From Curvibacter sp. PAE-UM (GTDB taxonomy: Bacteria; Pseudomonadota; Gammaproteobacteria; Burkholderiales; Burkholderiaceae_C), in the NCBI RefSeq assembly GCF_001432305.1, contig NZ_KQ483358.1, positions 1,636,847 through 1,700,846 on the forward strand: a DNA stretch of 64,000 nucleotides. Direction: 5' to 3'. The notes beneath the pieces were generated by a model, which saw nothing but the letters and a program-made list of their open reading frames with translations, was not told the DNA's origin and did no database searches. This document shows positions 25,415 through 33,612 of the stretch, piece after piece. Each line of letters opens with the position of its first letter. Positions within the stretch are counted from its first letter, which is position 1. A program made the translations under genes and the position numbers.

Positions 25415-28400
25415 TTAAGCGTGTGCGCCGGCAGGGGTGGAGGCGGCAGCCGGGGTGTCCAGCCAGTCCACCTTGTTCATCTTGCGCACCACGACGAACT
25501 CGTCGCGGTTGGTGCCGATGGTCCCGTAGTAGTTGAAGCCGTAGCTGAACTGCGCGTAGCCGCCGATCATGTGCGTGGGCTTCAACACGATGCGCGTCAC
25601 CGAGTTGTGGATGCCGCCGCGTGCGCCGGTGATCTCCGAGCCCGGGGTGTTGATGATCTTCTCCTGCGCGTGGTACATCATGACCATGCCGTTGTTCACC
25701 CGCTGGCTCACCACCGCGCGCGCCGCGATGGCGCCGTTGATGTTGAACAGCTCGACCCAGTCGTTGTCGACGATGCCGGCGCTCTTGGCGTCGTCCTCGC
25801 TGAGCCAGATCACCGGGCCACCGCGATTGAGCGTGAGCATCATCAGGTTGTCGCTGTAGGTGGAGTGGATCCCCCACTTCTGGTGCGGCGTGATGAAGTT
25901 CAGCAGGATCTCGGTGTTCCCGTTGGGCTTGATGCCGTGGATGCCGGCCGTGGTCTTCAGGTCCACGGGCGGCTTGTAGCTGGACAGGTTTTCCCCGAAG
26001 GCGGTCATCCACGGGTGGTCCAGGTAGAACTGCTGGCGGCCGGTGAGGGTGCGCCACGGTATCAGCTCGTGCACATTGGTGTAGCCGGCGTTGTAGGACA
26101 CGGTCTCGCTCTCGATGCCGCTCCAGGTCGGGCTGGAGATGATCTTGCGCGGCTGGGCCTGGATGTCGCGGAAGCGGATCTTCTCGTCCTCGCGGTACAG
26201 GGCCAGGTGTTTGTGCTCGCGCCCGGTCTGCTTGGACAGCGCTTCCCAGGCCTTGACGGCGACGTGGCCGTTGGTTTCCGGGGCCAGTTGCAGCACGACC
26301 TCGCAGGCGTCGATGTCGGTCTCGATCTTCGGCATGCCGCAGGTGGCGCCTTCGGCACGGACCACGCCGTTGAGTTCGCCGAGCTGCTTGACTTCGGTCT
26401 GGGTGTTCCAGGCGATGCCCTTGCCGCCATTGCCCACCTTGTTCATCAGCGGCCCCAGGGCCGTGAAGCGCTTGTAGAGGTTGGGGTAGTCGCGCTCGAC
26501 CACGGCCATGTTGGGCGCGGTCTTGCCGGGGATGAGCTCGCACTCGCCCTTTTTCCATTCCTTGACGTCGAAGGGCTGGGCCAGCTCGGCCGGGCTGTCG
26601 TGCATCAGCGGGCTGAGCACCATCTCGCGCTCCACACCCAGGTGGCCCACGCAGAGTTCGCTGAACTTCTTGGCGAAACCCTTGTAGATGTCCCAGTCGC
26701 TTTTCGATTGCCAGGCCGGGTCCACCGCGGTGGACAGCGGGTGGATGAAGGGGTGCATGTCGCTGGTGTTGAGGTCGTTCTTCTCGTACCAGGTGGCCGT
26801 GGGCAGCACGATGTCGGAGTACAGGCAGGTCGTGCTCATGCGGAAGTCCAGCGTGACCAGCAGGTCCAGCTTGCCCTCCGGGGCCTGGTCATGCCACACC
26901 ACTTCCTCGGGCTTGGCCTCGTCACGGCCGAGGTCCTTGCCCTGCACGCCGTGGCTGGTGCCCAGCAGGTGCTTGAGGAAGTACTCATGGCCCTTGCCGC
27001 TGGAGCCCAGCAGGTTGGAACGCCAGACGAACATATTGCGCGGCCAGTTGGCCGGGTGGTCCGGGTCCTCGCAGCTCATCTTGAGCGTGCCGTCCTTCAG
27101 GCCCTTGACCGTGTAGTCCTTGGGGTCCATGCCGGCGGCGGTCGCGTCCTTCACGATCTGCATCGGGTTGGTCTGCAACTGCGGGGCGCTGGGCAGCCAG
27201 CCCATGCGCTCGGCGCGCACGTTGTAGTCGATCATGCTGCCGCCGAAGACCTTCTTGTCGGCCAGCGGCGAGAGCACCTCGCCCATGGTCAGCTTCTCGT
27301 AGCGCCACTGGTCGGTGTGGGCGTAGAAGAAGCTGGTGCTGTTCATCTGGCGGGGTGGGCGGATCCAGTCCAGCGCGAAGGCCAGTGCGGTCCAGCCGGT
27401 CTGCGGGCGCAGCTTCTCCTGGCCCACGTAGTGCGCCCAGCCGCCGCCCGATTGGCCGATACAGCCGCACATCATCAGCATGTTGATGATGCCGCGGTAG
27501 TTCATGTCGCTGTGGTACCAGTGGTTCATGGCCGCGCCGATGATGACCATGGACTTGCCCTTGGTCTTGTCGGCGTTGTCGGCGAACTGGTGCGCCACGG
27601 TGATGAGCTGCTGGCGCGGCACGCCGGTGATCTTTTCCTGCCAGGCCGGGGTGTAGGGGGTGTCGTCGTCGAAGCTCTTCGCGGCGAGTTCGCCCGGCAG
27701 GCCGCGGGCGATGCCGTAGTTGGCCGCCTGCAGGTCGAACACGGTGGCCACCAGGGCCTCGCGCTTGTCGCCTTCCTTGCCCAGCGAGATGCGGGTCACC
27801 GGCACGGTGCGCACCAGCACGTTGTTGGCTGCGGCGCCCGTGGTGTTGTTGGGGAAGTGCTCGCTTTCGATGCCGCCGAAGTAGGGGAAACCGATCTTCG
27901 CGGTTTCGGTCTTGGCGCCGCCCTCCATCGCAGAGAGCTTGAGCTTCACGTCATTGCCGTGGCGCGCTTCCTTGGCCTCCAGGTTCCACTGGCCGGCGTC
28001 GGCGCGGCCGTCCGGGCCCCAGCGGAAGCCGATGGCGCCCTTGGGACAGACCACCTTGCCGTCTTCGTTGATGGCCACGGTCTTCCACTCGGGGTTGTTG
28101 GCCTGGCCGAGCTTGCCGTTGAAGTCGCTGGCGCGCACGTAGCGGTCGGGCACCAGGATCTTTTCGCCGCTCGGGCTGGTCTGCTCCTTGAGCATGACCA
28201 GCATGGGCAGGTCGGTGTAACGGCGCGCGTAGTCGTCGAAGTAGGCGCTGGGCTTGTCGAAGTAGAACTCCTTCATGATGACGTGGCCCATGGCCATGGC
28301 CATCGCCGCGTCCGTCCCCTGCTTGGGGTGCATCCAGATGTCGGCCAGCTTGGAGATCTCGGCGTAGTCGGGTGTGACCGCCACGGTCTTGGCGCCCTTG

Positions 28401-29215
28401 TAGCGCACCTCGGTGAAGAAGTGGGCGTCGGGGGTGCGCGTCTGTGGCACGTTGGAGCCCCAGGCGATGATGTAGGTGGAGTTGTACCAGTCGGCCGACT
28501 CGGGCACGTCGGTCTGCTCGCCCCAGACCTGCGGGCTGGCGGGGGGGAGGTCGCAGTACCAGTCGTAGAAGCTCATGCACACGCCGCCCAGCAGCGAGAG
28601 ATAACGCGAGCCGGCGGCGTAGGACACCATGGACATGGCCGGGATGGGCGAGAAGCCGATCACGCGGTCCGGGCCGTGTTTCTTGACGGTGTAGATGTTC
28701 GCCGCGGCGATCATCTCGTTGACTTCATCCCAGCTGGAGCGCACGAAACCGCCCAGGCCGCGCACGCTCTGGTATTCCTTGCGTTTGGCGTTGCTGTCGG
28801 CGATGGAGGCCCAGGCCTCCACCGGCGCATGGACCAGCCGGGCTTCGCGCCAGAGCTTGAGCAGGCGCCCGCGCACCATGGGGTACTTCACGCGGTTGGC
28901 GCTGTAGAGGTACCAGCTGTAGCTGGCGCCACGCGCGCAGCCGCGCGGTTCGTGGTTGGGCATGTCCCAGCGGGTGCGGGGGTAGTCGGTCTGCTGGGTT
29001 TCCCAGGTGACGATGCCGCCCTTGACGTAGATCTTCCACGAGCAGGAGCCCGTGCAGTTCACGCCGTGGGTGGAACGCACGATCTTGTCGTGGGCCCAGC
29101 GGTCGCGGTAGGCGTCTTCCCAGGTGCGGTCTTCACCCGTGGTGACACCGTGGTCCTTGGAGAAGGGCTCTTTCGGTTGCGAGAAGTAGCTCAGTCGGTC
29201 GAGAAAATGGCTCAT
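25415..29215 (-). CDS. narG: Respiratory nitrate reductase alpha subunit (molybdenum catalytic subunit)
   Basis: A 1266-residue cytoplasm-facing enzyme that reduces nitrate to nitrite at a bis-MGD molybdenum centre. The N-terminal cluster motif THGVNCTGSCSWKIYVKGG has His in place of the first Cys, as expected for the FS0 cluster of NarG. WETQQTDYPRTRW, PNHEPRGCARGASYSWYLYS, NSTYIIAWGSNVPQTRTPDAHF (molybdenum Asp region) and VLPTATWYEKNDLNTSDMHPFIHPL are also visible. Length is usual for NarG (about 1240-1270). There is no Tat signal with a twin Arg and a hydrophobic core. Large open frames on the opposite strand are codon-bias shadows. It follows narK2 after 42 bases. Confidence 0.98.
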   Translation of the reverse strand: MSHFLDRLSYFSQPKEPFSKDHGVTTGEDRTWEDAYRDRWAHDKIVRSTHGVNCTGSCSWKIYVKGGIVTWETQQTDYPRTRWDMPNHEPRGCARGASYSWYLYSANRVKYPMVRGRLLKLWREARLVHAPVEAWASIADSNAKRKEYQSVRGLGGFVRSSWDEVNEMIAAANIYTVKKHGPDRVIGFSPIPAMSMVSYAAGSRYLSLLGGVCMSFYDWYCDLPPASPQVWGEQTDVPESADWYNSTYIIAWGSNVPQTRTPDAHFFTEVRYKGAKTVAVTPDYAEISKLADIWMHPKQGTDAAMAMAMGHVIMKEFYFDKPSAYFDDYARRYTDLPMLVMLKEQTSPSGEKILVPDRYVRASDFNGKLGQANNPEWKTVAINEDGKVVCPKGAIGFRWGPDGRADAGQWNLEAKEARHGNDVKLKLSAMEGGAKTETAKIGFPYFGGIESEHFPNNTTGAAANNVLVRTVPVTRISLGKEGDKREALVATVFDLQAANYGIARGLPGELAAKSFDDDTPYTPAWQEKITGVPRQQLITVAHQFADNADKTKGKSMVIIGAAMNHWYHSDMNYRGIINMLMMCGCIGQSGGGWAHYVGQEKLRPQTGWTALAFALDWIRPPRQMNSTSFFYAHTDQWRYEKLTMGEVLSPLADKKVFGGSMIDYNVRAERMGWLPSAPQLQTNPMQIVKDATAAGMDPKDYTVKGLKDGTLKMSCEDPDHPANWPRNMFVWRSNLLGSSGKGHEYFLKHLLGTSHGVQGKDLGRDEAKPEEVVWHDQAPEGKLDLLVTLDFRMSTTCLYSDIVLPTATWYEKNDLNTSDMHPFIHPLSTAVDPAWQSKSDWDIYKGFAKKFSELCVGHLGVEREMVLSPLMHDSPAELAQPFDVKEWKKGECELIPGKTAPNMAVVERDYPNLYKRFTALGPLMNKVGNGGKGIAWNTQTEVKQLGELNGVVRAEGATCGMPKIETDIDACEVVLQLAPETNGHVAVKAWEALSKQTGREHKHLALYREDEKIRFRDIQAQPRKIISSPTWSGIESETVSYNAGYTNVHELIPWRTLTGRQQFYLDHPWMTAFGENLSSYKPPVDLKTTAGIHGIKPNGNTEILLNFITPHQKWGIHSTYSDNLMMLTLNRGGPVIWLSEDDAKSAGIVDNDWVELFNINGAIAARAVVSQRVNNGMVMMYHAQEKIINTPGSEITGARGGIHNSVTRIVLKPTHMIGGYAQFSYGFNYYGTIGTNRDEFVVVRKMNKVDWLDTPAAASTPAGAHA

Positions 29216-29257
29216 ATCAGCCTCCTAGATAGTCGTTGTGACGCGCTTGCGGTGTGA

Positions 29258-30901
29258 TCAGGGGTTCTTGACGTAGGCGTTCTTGCGCAGGTAGAACCAC
29301 CAGTTCAGTACCAGGCACAGGGCGTAGAAGACCGCGAAGCCGTACATGGCGAACTGCGGCGTGCCGGCCTTGATCTGGGCGCCGATCACCACCGGGGCCA
29401 CGAAGGCGCCGTAGGCGGCGATGGCCGAAGTCCAGCCCAGCACCGGGCCGGCCTGCTGGCGGTCGAAGATCACGGCGATGGTGCGGAAGGTCGAGCCGTT
29501 GCCGATGCCGGTGGCGGTGAACAGCACCACGAACAGCACCATGAAGGTCAGGAAGTACTGCTCGGGCGTGGCCGATTGGTAGGCCTGCAACATGATGTAG
29601 CCCACGGCGCCCGAGGCCACCACCATCACGGCCGAGATGATCTGCGTGACGATGGAGCCGCCCACCTTGTCCGAGATCCAGCCGCCGATGGGGCGCACCG
29701 CGGCGCCGACGAAGGGGCCGATCCAGGCATAGGTCAGCGCGCTGGGGGCGTTGGGGTTCTTGGCATGGACCCAGGCGTTGGTGGCCACATCAAACATGTG
29801 CGTGCTGCCGAAGATCACGGTGATGGACAGGGGCAGCGCCATGGAGAAGCCGATGAAGGAGCCGAAGGTCACGATGTACAGCGCCGTCATGGACCAGGTG
29901 TGCTTGTCCTTGAAGATGGCGAACTGCTTGTCGATGTTTTCCTTCATGGTGCCGAAGGCCGTGAGCTTCATCACCAGCAGGGTGCTGATGATGATCAGCG
30001 GCATGGCCAGCCACATGTTCAGCAGGCCCAGGCCGGTGGGCGCGGGCAGGTAGAGGTAGAGGCCCAGGCCGGCCGGCAGGAAGGACAGGGTGTAGAGCCA
30101 GACGATCTTGATGAAGGCGCTGATCGTGCTGCCGATGCTGTTGTCCACGCCCGGCGTGACGGTCTTCAGGTTGTTCATGCCGAACCAGCACAGGATGGAC
30201 AGCGGCACCAGCGAGAGCAGCCAGGCGAAACCGGCGTTCTGGATGAAGGTGGGCGTGCCGGCGGCGATCTTGCCGAGAATCCAGCCGCTGTCTTTCACCA
30301 GCGTCATCGACTCACCGCCGATGGCGCCGAAGAGGCTGACCGTCATCACCAGCGGAATCACGACCTGCATGGTGGTCACGCCGAAGTTGCCCAGGCCGGC
30401 GTTCAGGCCCAGCGCCGTGCCCTGCAGGCGCTTGGGGAAAAAGGTGCCGATGTTGGACATGGAACTGGCGAAATTGCCGCCGCCCACGCCCGACCACAGG
30501 GCCATGAGCTGGAAGGCCCACAGCGGCCAGTCTTTATGCTGCAGCGCGATGCCGGTGCCGATGGCCGGGGCCAGCAGCATGGCGGTGGTCAGGAAGATGG
30601 TGTTGCGCCCGCCGGCCAGGCGGATCAGGAAGCTGGCCGGGATGCGCATGGTGGCGCCGGCCAGGCCCGCGATGGCGGTCAGCGTGAAAAGCTCGGCCTG
30701 GGTGAAGGGGAAACCCAGGTTGAGCATCTGCACGGTGATGATGCCCCACATGCCCCAGATGGCGAAGCCGCACAGCAGGGCCGGCACCGAGATCCAGAGG
30801 TTGCGGTAGGCGATCTTCTTGCCCGTGCTTTCCCAGAACTTTTCGTCCTCGGGGCGCCAGTCGGTGATGGTGGCACCCGATTCCCTGGTGGTGTTGTTCA
30901 T
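29258..30901 (-). CDS. narK2: Nitrate/nitrite transporter, NarK2 type
   Basis: A 547-residue major facilitator protein of the nitrate/nitrite porter family with about twelve membrane helices. Conserved stretches include GLAGATMRIPASFLIRLAGGRNTIF, SGVGGGNFASSMSNIGTFFPKRLQGTALGLNAGLGNFGVT (the nitrate signature region with Asn and Gly) and GPFVGAAVRPIGGWISDKVGG. The Arg residues in helix 2 (TMRIP) and helix 8 (AAVRPIGG) are the nitrate-binding pair. It is larger than its neighbour narK1 because of a longer central region. In the pair NarK1-NarK2 one acts as nitrate/proton symporter and the other as nitrate/nitrite antiporter; the antiporter role is inferred by order. Confidence 0.94.
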   Translation of the reverse strand: MNNTTRESGATITDWRPEDEKFWESTGKKIAYRNLWISVPALLCGFAIWGMWGIITVQMLNLGFPFTQAELFTLTAIAGLAGATMRIPASFLIRLAGGRNTIFLTTAMLLAPAIGTGIALQHKDWPLWAFQLMALWSGVGGGNFASSMSNIGTFFPKRLQGTALGLNAGLGNFGVTTMQVVIPLVMTVSLFGAIGGESMTLVKDSGWILGKIAAGTPTFIQNAGFAWLLSLVPLSILCWFGMNNLKTVTPGVDNSIGSTISAFIKIVWLYTLSFLPAGLGLYLYLPAPTGLGLLNMWLAMPLIIISTLLVMKLTAFGTMKENIDKQFAIFKDKHTWSMTALYIVTFGSFIGFSMALPLSITVIFGSTHMFDVATNAWVHAKNPNAPSALTYAWIGPFVGAAVRPIGGWISDKVGGSIVTQIISAVMVVASGAVGYIMLQAYQSATPEQYFLTFMVLFVVLFTATGIGNGSTFRTIAVIFDRQQAGPVLGWTSAIAAYGAFVAPVVIGAQIKAGTPQFAMYGFAVFYALCLVLNWWFYLRKNAYVKNP

Positions 30902-30929
30902 GATGGTTCCTTAGGAAGGGGAGAAGGGG

Positions 30930-32186
30930 TCAGCCCTTGAGGCTGAAAGCGGTGGCCTGCGAGCCCATGACCTGGGCGCGGCGCACTTCGGTCCAGTACA
31001 TCCAGATCAGCGAAACCCAGACCACGCCGTACATCAGCATGAAGGCGCTGGAGCGGATGCCGGTCAGGTCGAGCAGCACGCCGAACAGGATGGGCAGCAC
31101 GAAGCCACCCAGGCCGCCGGCCAGGCCGACGATGCCGCTGATGGCGCCGATGTTGGTCGGGTAGTCGTCGCTGATGTACTTGAACACGCTGGCCTTGCCG
31201 AAGGCCCAGGCGATGCCCAGGATGAACATCAGGCCGGTGAAGGCGTAGACGTTGAGGCCGAAGTGGAAGGTCTTGGGGCCTTCGATGGTGGTCACGGTGA
31301 AGTCGAACTGCGGGTAGCTCAGCAGGAACAGGCAGATCCAGCTCACCCACATGACCCACCAGGTCACGCTGTGGGCGCCGTACTTGTCGCTCAGCCAGCC
31401 GCCCACCGCACGCAGCACGCCGCCGGGCAGCGAGAAGCAGGCCGCCAGGAGCGCGGCGGCGCGGATGTCCAGGCCGTATTCACCCACGTAGTACTGCACC
31501 ATCCACAGCGAGAGCGCCACGTAGCCGCCGAACACGATGCTGTAGTACTGGCAGTACTTGATGACCTTGGGGTCCTTCAGGGCCTTGAGCTGGTCGCTGA
31601 ACTTGACATGGCTGGGCACCAGGTGGGCCGGGTCGCTGTGGCTGAACAGCCAGAAGACCACCACCGTGCCCAGCATGATGGCCGCATAGACCTGCGGCAC
31701 CATGGCCCAGCCGAAGGCGACCACCAGCGCCGGGGCGATGAACTTGTTGACCGCCGCGCCCGAGTTGCCGGCGCCGTACACGCCCATGGCAAAACCCTGG
31801 CGGTTCTTGGGGTACCAGCGCGCCACATAAGGCGTGCCTACCGAGAAGGAACCGCCGGCCAGGCCCACGAAGAGGCCGATCACCAGGAAGTGCCAGTAGG
31901 CGGTGGCATAGGCCATCAGCCAGATGGCCGGCACGGTGGCGGCCATCAGGATGGCCATGACGATGCGCCCGCCGTACTTGTCGGTCCAGATGCCCAGCGG
32001 CACGCGGATCAGCGAGCCGGTGAGCACCGGAGTGGCCGTGAGCAGGCCGAATTCAGTGGCGTTGAGGCCCAGCGTCTTCTTGATCGGGATGCCGATCACG
32101 CCGAACATCATCCACACCATGAAACACACGGTGAAGGCCAGCGTGCTGACAATCAGCACCGAGAGGGCTTGTCTGTTTCTGTCCAT
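30930..32186 (-). CDS. narK1: Nitrate transporter, NarK1 type
   Basis: A 418-residue nitrate/nitrite porter with twelve membrane helices (FTVCFMVWMMFGVIGIPI, WHFLVIGLFVGLAGGSFSVGTPYVARWYP with a nitrate signature, AWAFGKASVFKYISDDYPTNIGAISGIVGLAGGLGGFVLPILFG with the second signature). Binding arginines appear in SLIRVPLG and VLRAVGGW. The ATG at 32186 (MDRNRQALS) is chosen because AAAGGAG lies about six bases upstream; an ATG two codons earlier would touch the ribosome site. It is the first gene of the nar transcript, and its upstream region has an Fnr-type box and NarL heptamers. Confidence 0.93.
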   Translation of the reverse strand: MDRNRQALSVLIVSTLAFTVCFMVWMMFGVIGIPIKKTLGLNATEFGLLTATPVLTGSLIRVPLGIWTDKYGGRIVMAILMAATVPAIWLMAYATAYWHFLVIGLFVGLAGGSFSVGTPYVARWYPKNRQGFAMGVYGAGNSGAAVNKFIAPALVVAFGWAMVPQVYAAIMLGTVVVFWLFSHSDPAHLVPSHVKFSDQLKALKDPKVIKYCQYYSIVFGGYVALSLWMVQYYVGEYGLDIRAAALLAACFSLPGGVLRAVGGWLSDKYGAHSVTWWVMWVSWICLFLLSYPQFDFTVTTIEGPKTFHFGLNVYAFTGLMFILGIAWAFGKASVFKYISDDYPTNIGAISGIVGLAGGLGGFVLPILFGVLLDLTGIRSSAFMLMYGVVWVSLIWMYWTEVRRAQVMGSQATAFSLKG

Positions 32187-32246
32187 GTACATCTCCTTTG
32201 GGGATGTGTGGACTGTAGAAATCAGCAGCTTTGCCCGCCATCCTTC

Positions 32247-32253
32247 ATAGGTA
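32247..32253 (-). promoter_or_regulatory. Possible NarL heptamer
   Basis: TACCTAT on the minus strand fits the NarL consensus TACYYMT. It lies 60 bases before the narK1 start. Single heptamers occur by chance, so this has low weight without the companion at 32362. Confidence 0.35.
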
Positions 32254-32314
32254 GCGGGAGGGGGGATGGGCATCCTCCGAAAGAACTAGTCGGGCGGTTT
32301 AATCGCGCCAGGCT

Positions 32315-32328
32315 TGAGGTGGATCAAA
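32315..32328 (-). promoter_or_regulatory. Fnr/Anr box upstream of narK1
   Basis: TTGATCCACCTCAA on the minus strand matches TTGAT-N4-ATCAA with one mismatch. It lies 129 bases before the narK1 start codon, a suitable place for oxygen-regulated activation of the nar operon by an Fnr-type protein. Distance to a -10 element cannot be fixed confidently. Confidence 0.65.
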
Positions 32329-32361
32329 TGTCGGGCGTGCCGGATTCAGAGGTGTCAGATG

Positions 32362-32368
32362 ATGGGTA
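32362..32368 (-). promoter_or_regulatory. Possible NarL heptamer
   Basis: TACCCAT on the minus strand is a full TACYYMT match, 34 bases upstream of the Fnr-type box. With narL 560 bases away, nitrate-responsive control is plausible. Confidence 0.4.
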
Positions 32369-32379
32369 TTCCCTGGGAG

Positions 32380-32402
32380 AGGGACAGTTAGATGCTGTCC
32401 CT
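32380..32402. repeat. Short palindrome AGGGACAG/CTGTCCCT
   Basis: Perfect 8-base arms around a 7-base loop. The right side continues TAAGGA, as does the element at 11404 (GTCCCTAAGGA in both), which hints at a shared origin. It lies between the unknown gene at 32477 and the narK1 control region and could end transcription from narXL. Confidence 0.5.
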
Positions 32403-32476
32403 AAGGAATTTCTGAGCGGTGTGCTGGGGCTCAGTATGTTCACGTTTAGAGGGCTGTGCAGGCGTTACTGCATAAG

Positions 32477-32926
32477 TTAATTGCTGAACAACGCAATAGC
32501 ACGGGCTAATAAATCGTTCTTTGCGGCAAAAAAACCTAGGCTGAAAGTGCCGGCTACCAGACTTCCCGCAGTAACCCAGCCGCCTACGGAGACATGTTGA
32601 AACAACCACTTCAACGTAATTTTTTTAGGAGGTAGAAGCTCGACTTTGGCAATTTTTAATTCGTAGCTCATAGCATTGAGTACCCGACGAAGTCTTTCAA
32701 TACCTTCGTTCCAGTGCACACGATTCATGTAGTGCCCTGTGTTGTAGATGATGTCGTTTGGCCTAAACAGAACGTACTCAAGCTCTGCAACGTGCGGGCT
32801 GTCCGTACCGAAGAGATTGCGGGAAAGCGCCATTGCGTTGCGCAGAACAGCGTCAGCCGCCGGAAAATCAAACTCCACAAGTGAGTTTGTTCTGGTAAGC
32901 AGAGATTCGATTTCAGCGGAACTCAT
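32477..32926 (-). CDS. Unknown protein with C-terminal membrane segment, low GC
   Basis: A 149-residue protein starting two bases after the narL stop. The N-terminal 100 residues are helical (LLTRTNSLVEFDFPAADAVLRNAMALSRNLFGTDSPHVAELEYVLFRP and GIERLRRVLNAMSYELKIAKVELLP). This H-x-x-EL-x-x-x-x-F-x-P pattern followed by a GIxRxxxxL helix resembles the N-terminal part of several poorly characterised bacterial sensor or defence proteins, a weak impression. The C-terminus has one hydrophobic segment (GGWVTAGSLVAGTFSLGFFA). Codon use and base composition are clearly poorer in GC than in narL and narK1, suggesting insertion. Function is unknown. Confidence 0.6.
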   Translation of the reverse strand: MSSAEIESLLTRTNSLVEFDFPAADAVLRNAMALSRNLFGTDSPHVAELEYVLFRPNDIIYNTGHYMNRVHWNEGIERLRRVLNAMSYELKIAKVELLPPKKITLKWLFQHVSVGGWVTAGSLVAGTFSLGFFAAKNDLLARAIALFSN

Positions 32927-32928
32927 AT

Positions 32929-33612
32929 TCAGCTCACACCCGCACTCGTCGCCAGCACCGCCGCCTGCACCCGCGTGCTCACCGCCAGCTTGCGCAGCAC
33001 GTGCTGCACGTGGATCTTGACCGTGGTCTCGGCGATGCCGAGTTCGGTGCCGATCTCCTTGTTGCTGGCGCCGCGCGCGATGCCGCGCAGGATGTCGCGC
33101 TCGCGCGGCGAGAGTTGCCCCAGCAGGGTCTGGGCCGGGCTGGGGGCGGGCGTGGCCGCTTGCGATGCTGCCCCGCCATTCTGGAAGGCGGCCACCAGCT
33201 TGCTGGTCATCTCGGGCGCCACCACGCTTTCGCCGCGCATGACACGGCCGATGGCCGTGGCCAGCGCGTCGCCTTCGATGGTCTTGAGCAGGTAACCTGA
33301 GGCGCCAGCCCTGAGGGCCGTGCCCAGGTCCTGCTCGTCCTCGCTCACGGTGAGCATGAGCACGCGGGCCTTGGACGCGGCTTCGCGCAGGGCGGGCAGG
33401 GCATCGACGCCGCGCACGCCGGGCAGGTGGTTGTCCAGCAGGATCAGGTCGGGCTGCAGTTCCTGCGCGCGGCGCTGGGCCTCGCCGGCGTCGGCGGCGT
33501 CGCCCACCACCTCGAAGTGGGGCTCGCGCGAGAGCAGGGCGATCAGGCCGCGGCGGAACAGGGTGTGGTCGTCGACCACCAGGATGCGGATGCGCTCAGG
33601 CAACATGTTCAA
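32929..33612 (-). CDS. narL: Nitrate/nitrite response regulator NarL
   Basis: A 227-residue two-component regulator. The receiver domain (about 8-125) has the acidic pocket VVDDH, the phosphoacceptor Asp in LILLDNHLPG, Thr in MLTVSED and Lys in GYLLKTIEG. A linker with GGAASQAATPAPSP leads to a LuxR/NarL-type DNA-binding domain (LSPRERDILRGIARGASNKEIGTELGIAETTVKIHVQHVLRKL). It is phosphorylated by NarX and controls nitrate respiration genes. The start overlaps the narX stop by 17 bases. The next gene on the strand is the unknown low-GC gene. Confidence 0.95.
   Translation of the reverse strand: MNMLPERIRILVVDDHTLFRRGLIALLSREPHFEVVGDAADAGEAQRRAQELQPDLILLDNHLPGVRGVDALPALREAASKARVLMLTVSEDEQDLGTALRAGASGYLLKTIEGDALATAIGRVMRGESVVAPEMTSKLVAAFQNGGAASQAATPAPSPAQTLLGQLSPRERDILRGIARGASNKEIGTELGIAETTVKIHVQHVLRKLAVSTRVQAAVLATSAGVS

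Noticed and set aside
25403..29257. 1284-codon open frame on the plus strand opposite narG
   Set aside because: It mirrors narG codon by codon, is rich in Val/His/Gly/Ala from reverse-complement codon bias, and has no recognisable domain; narG itself is full length with all motifs.
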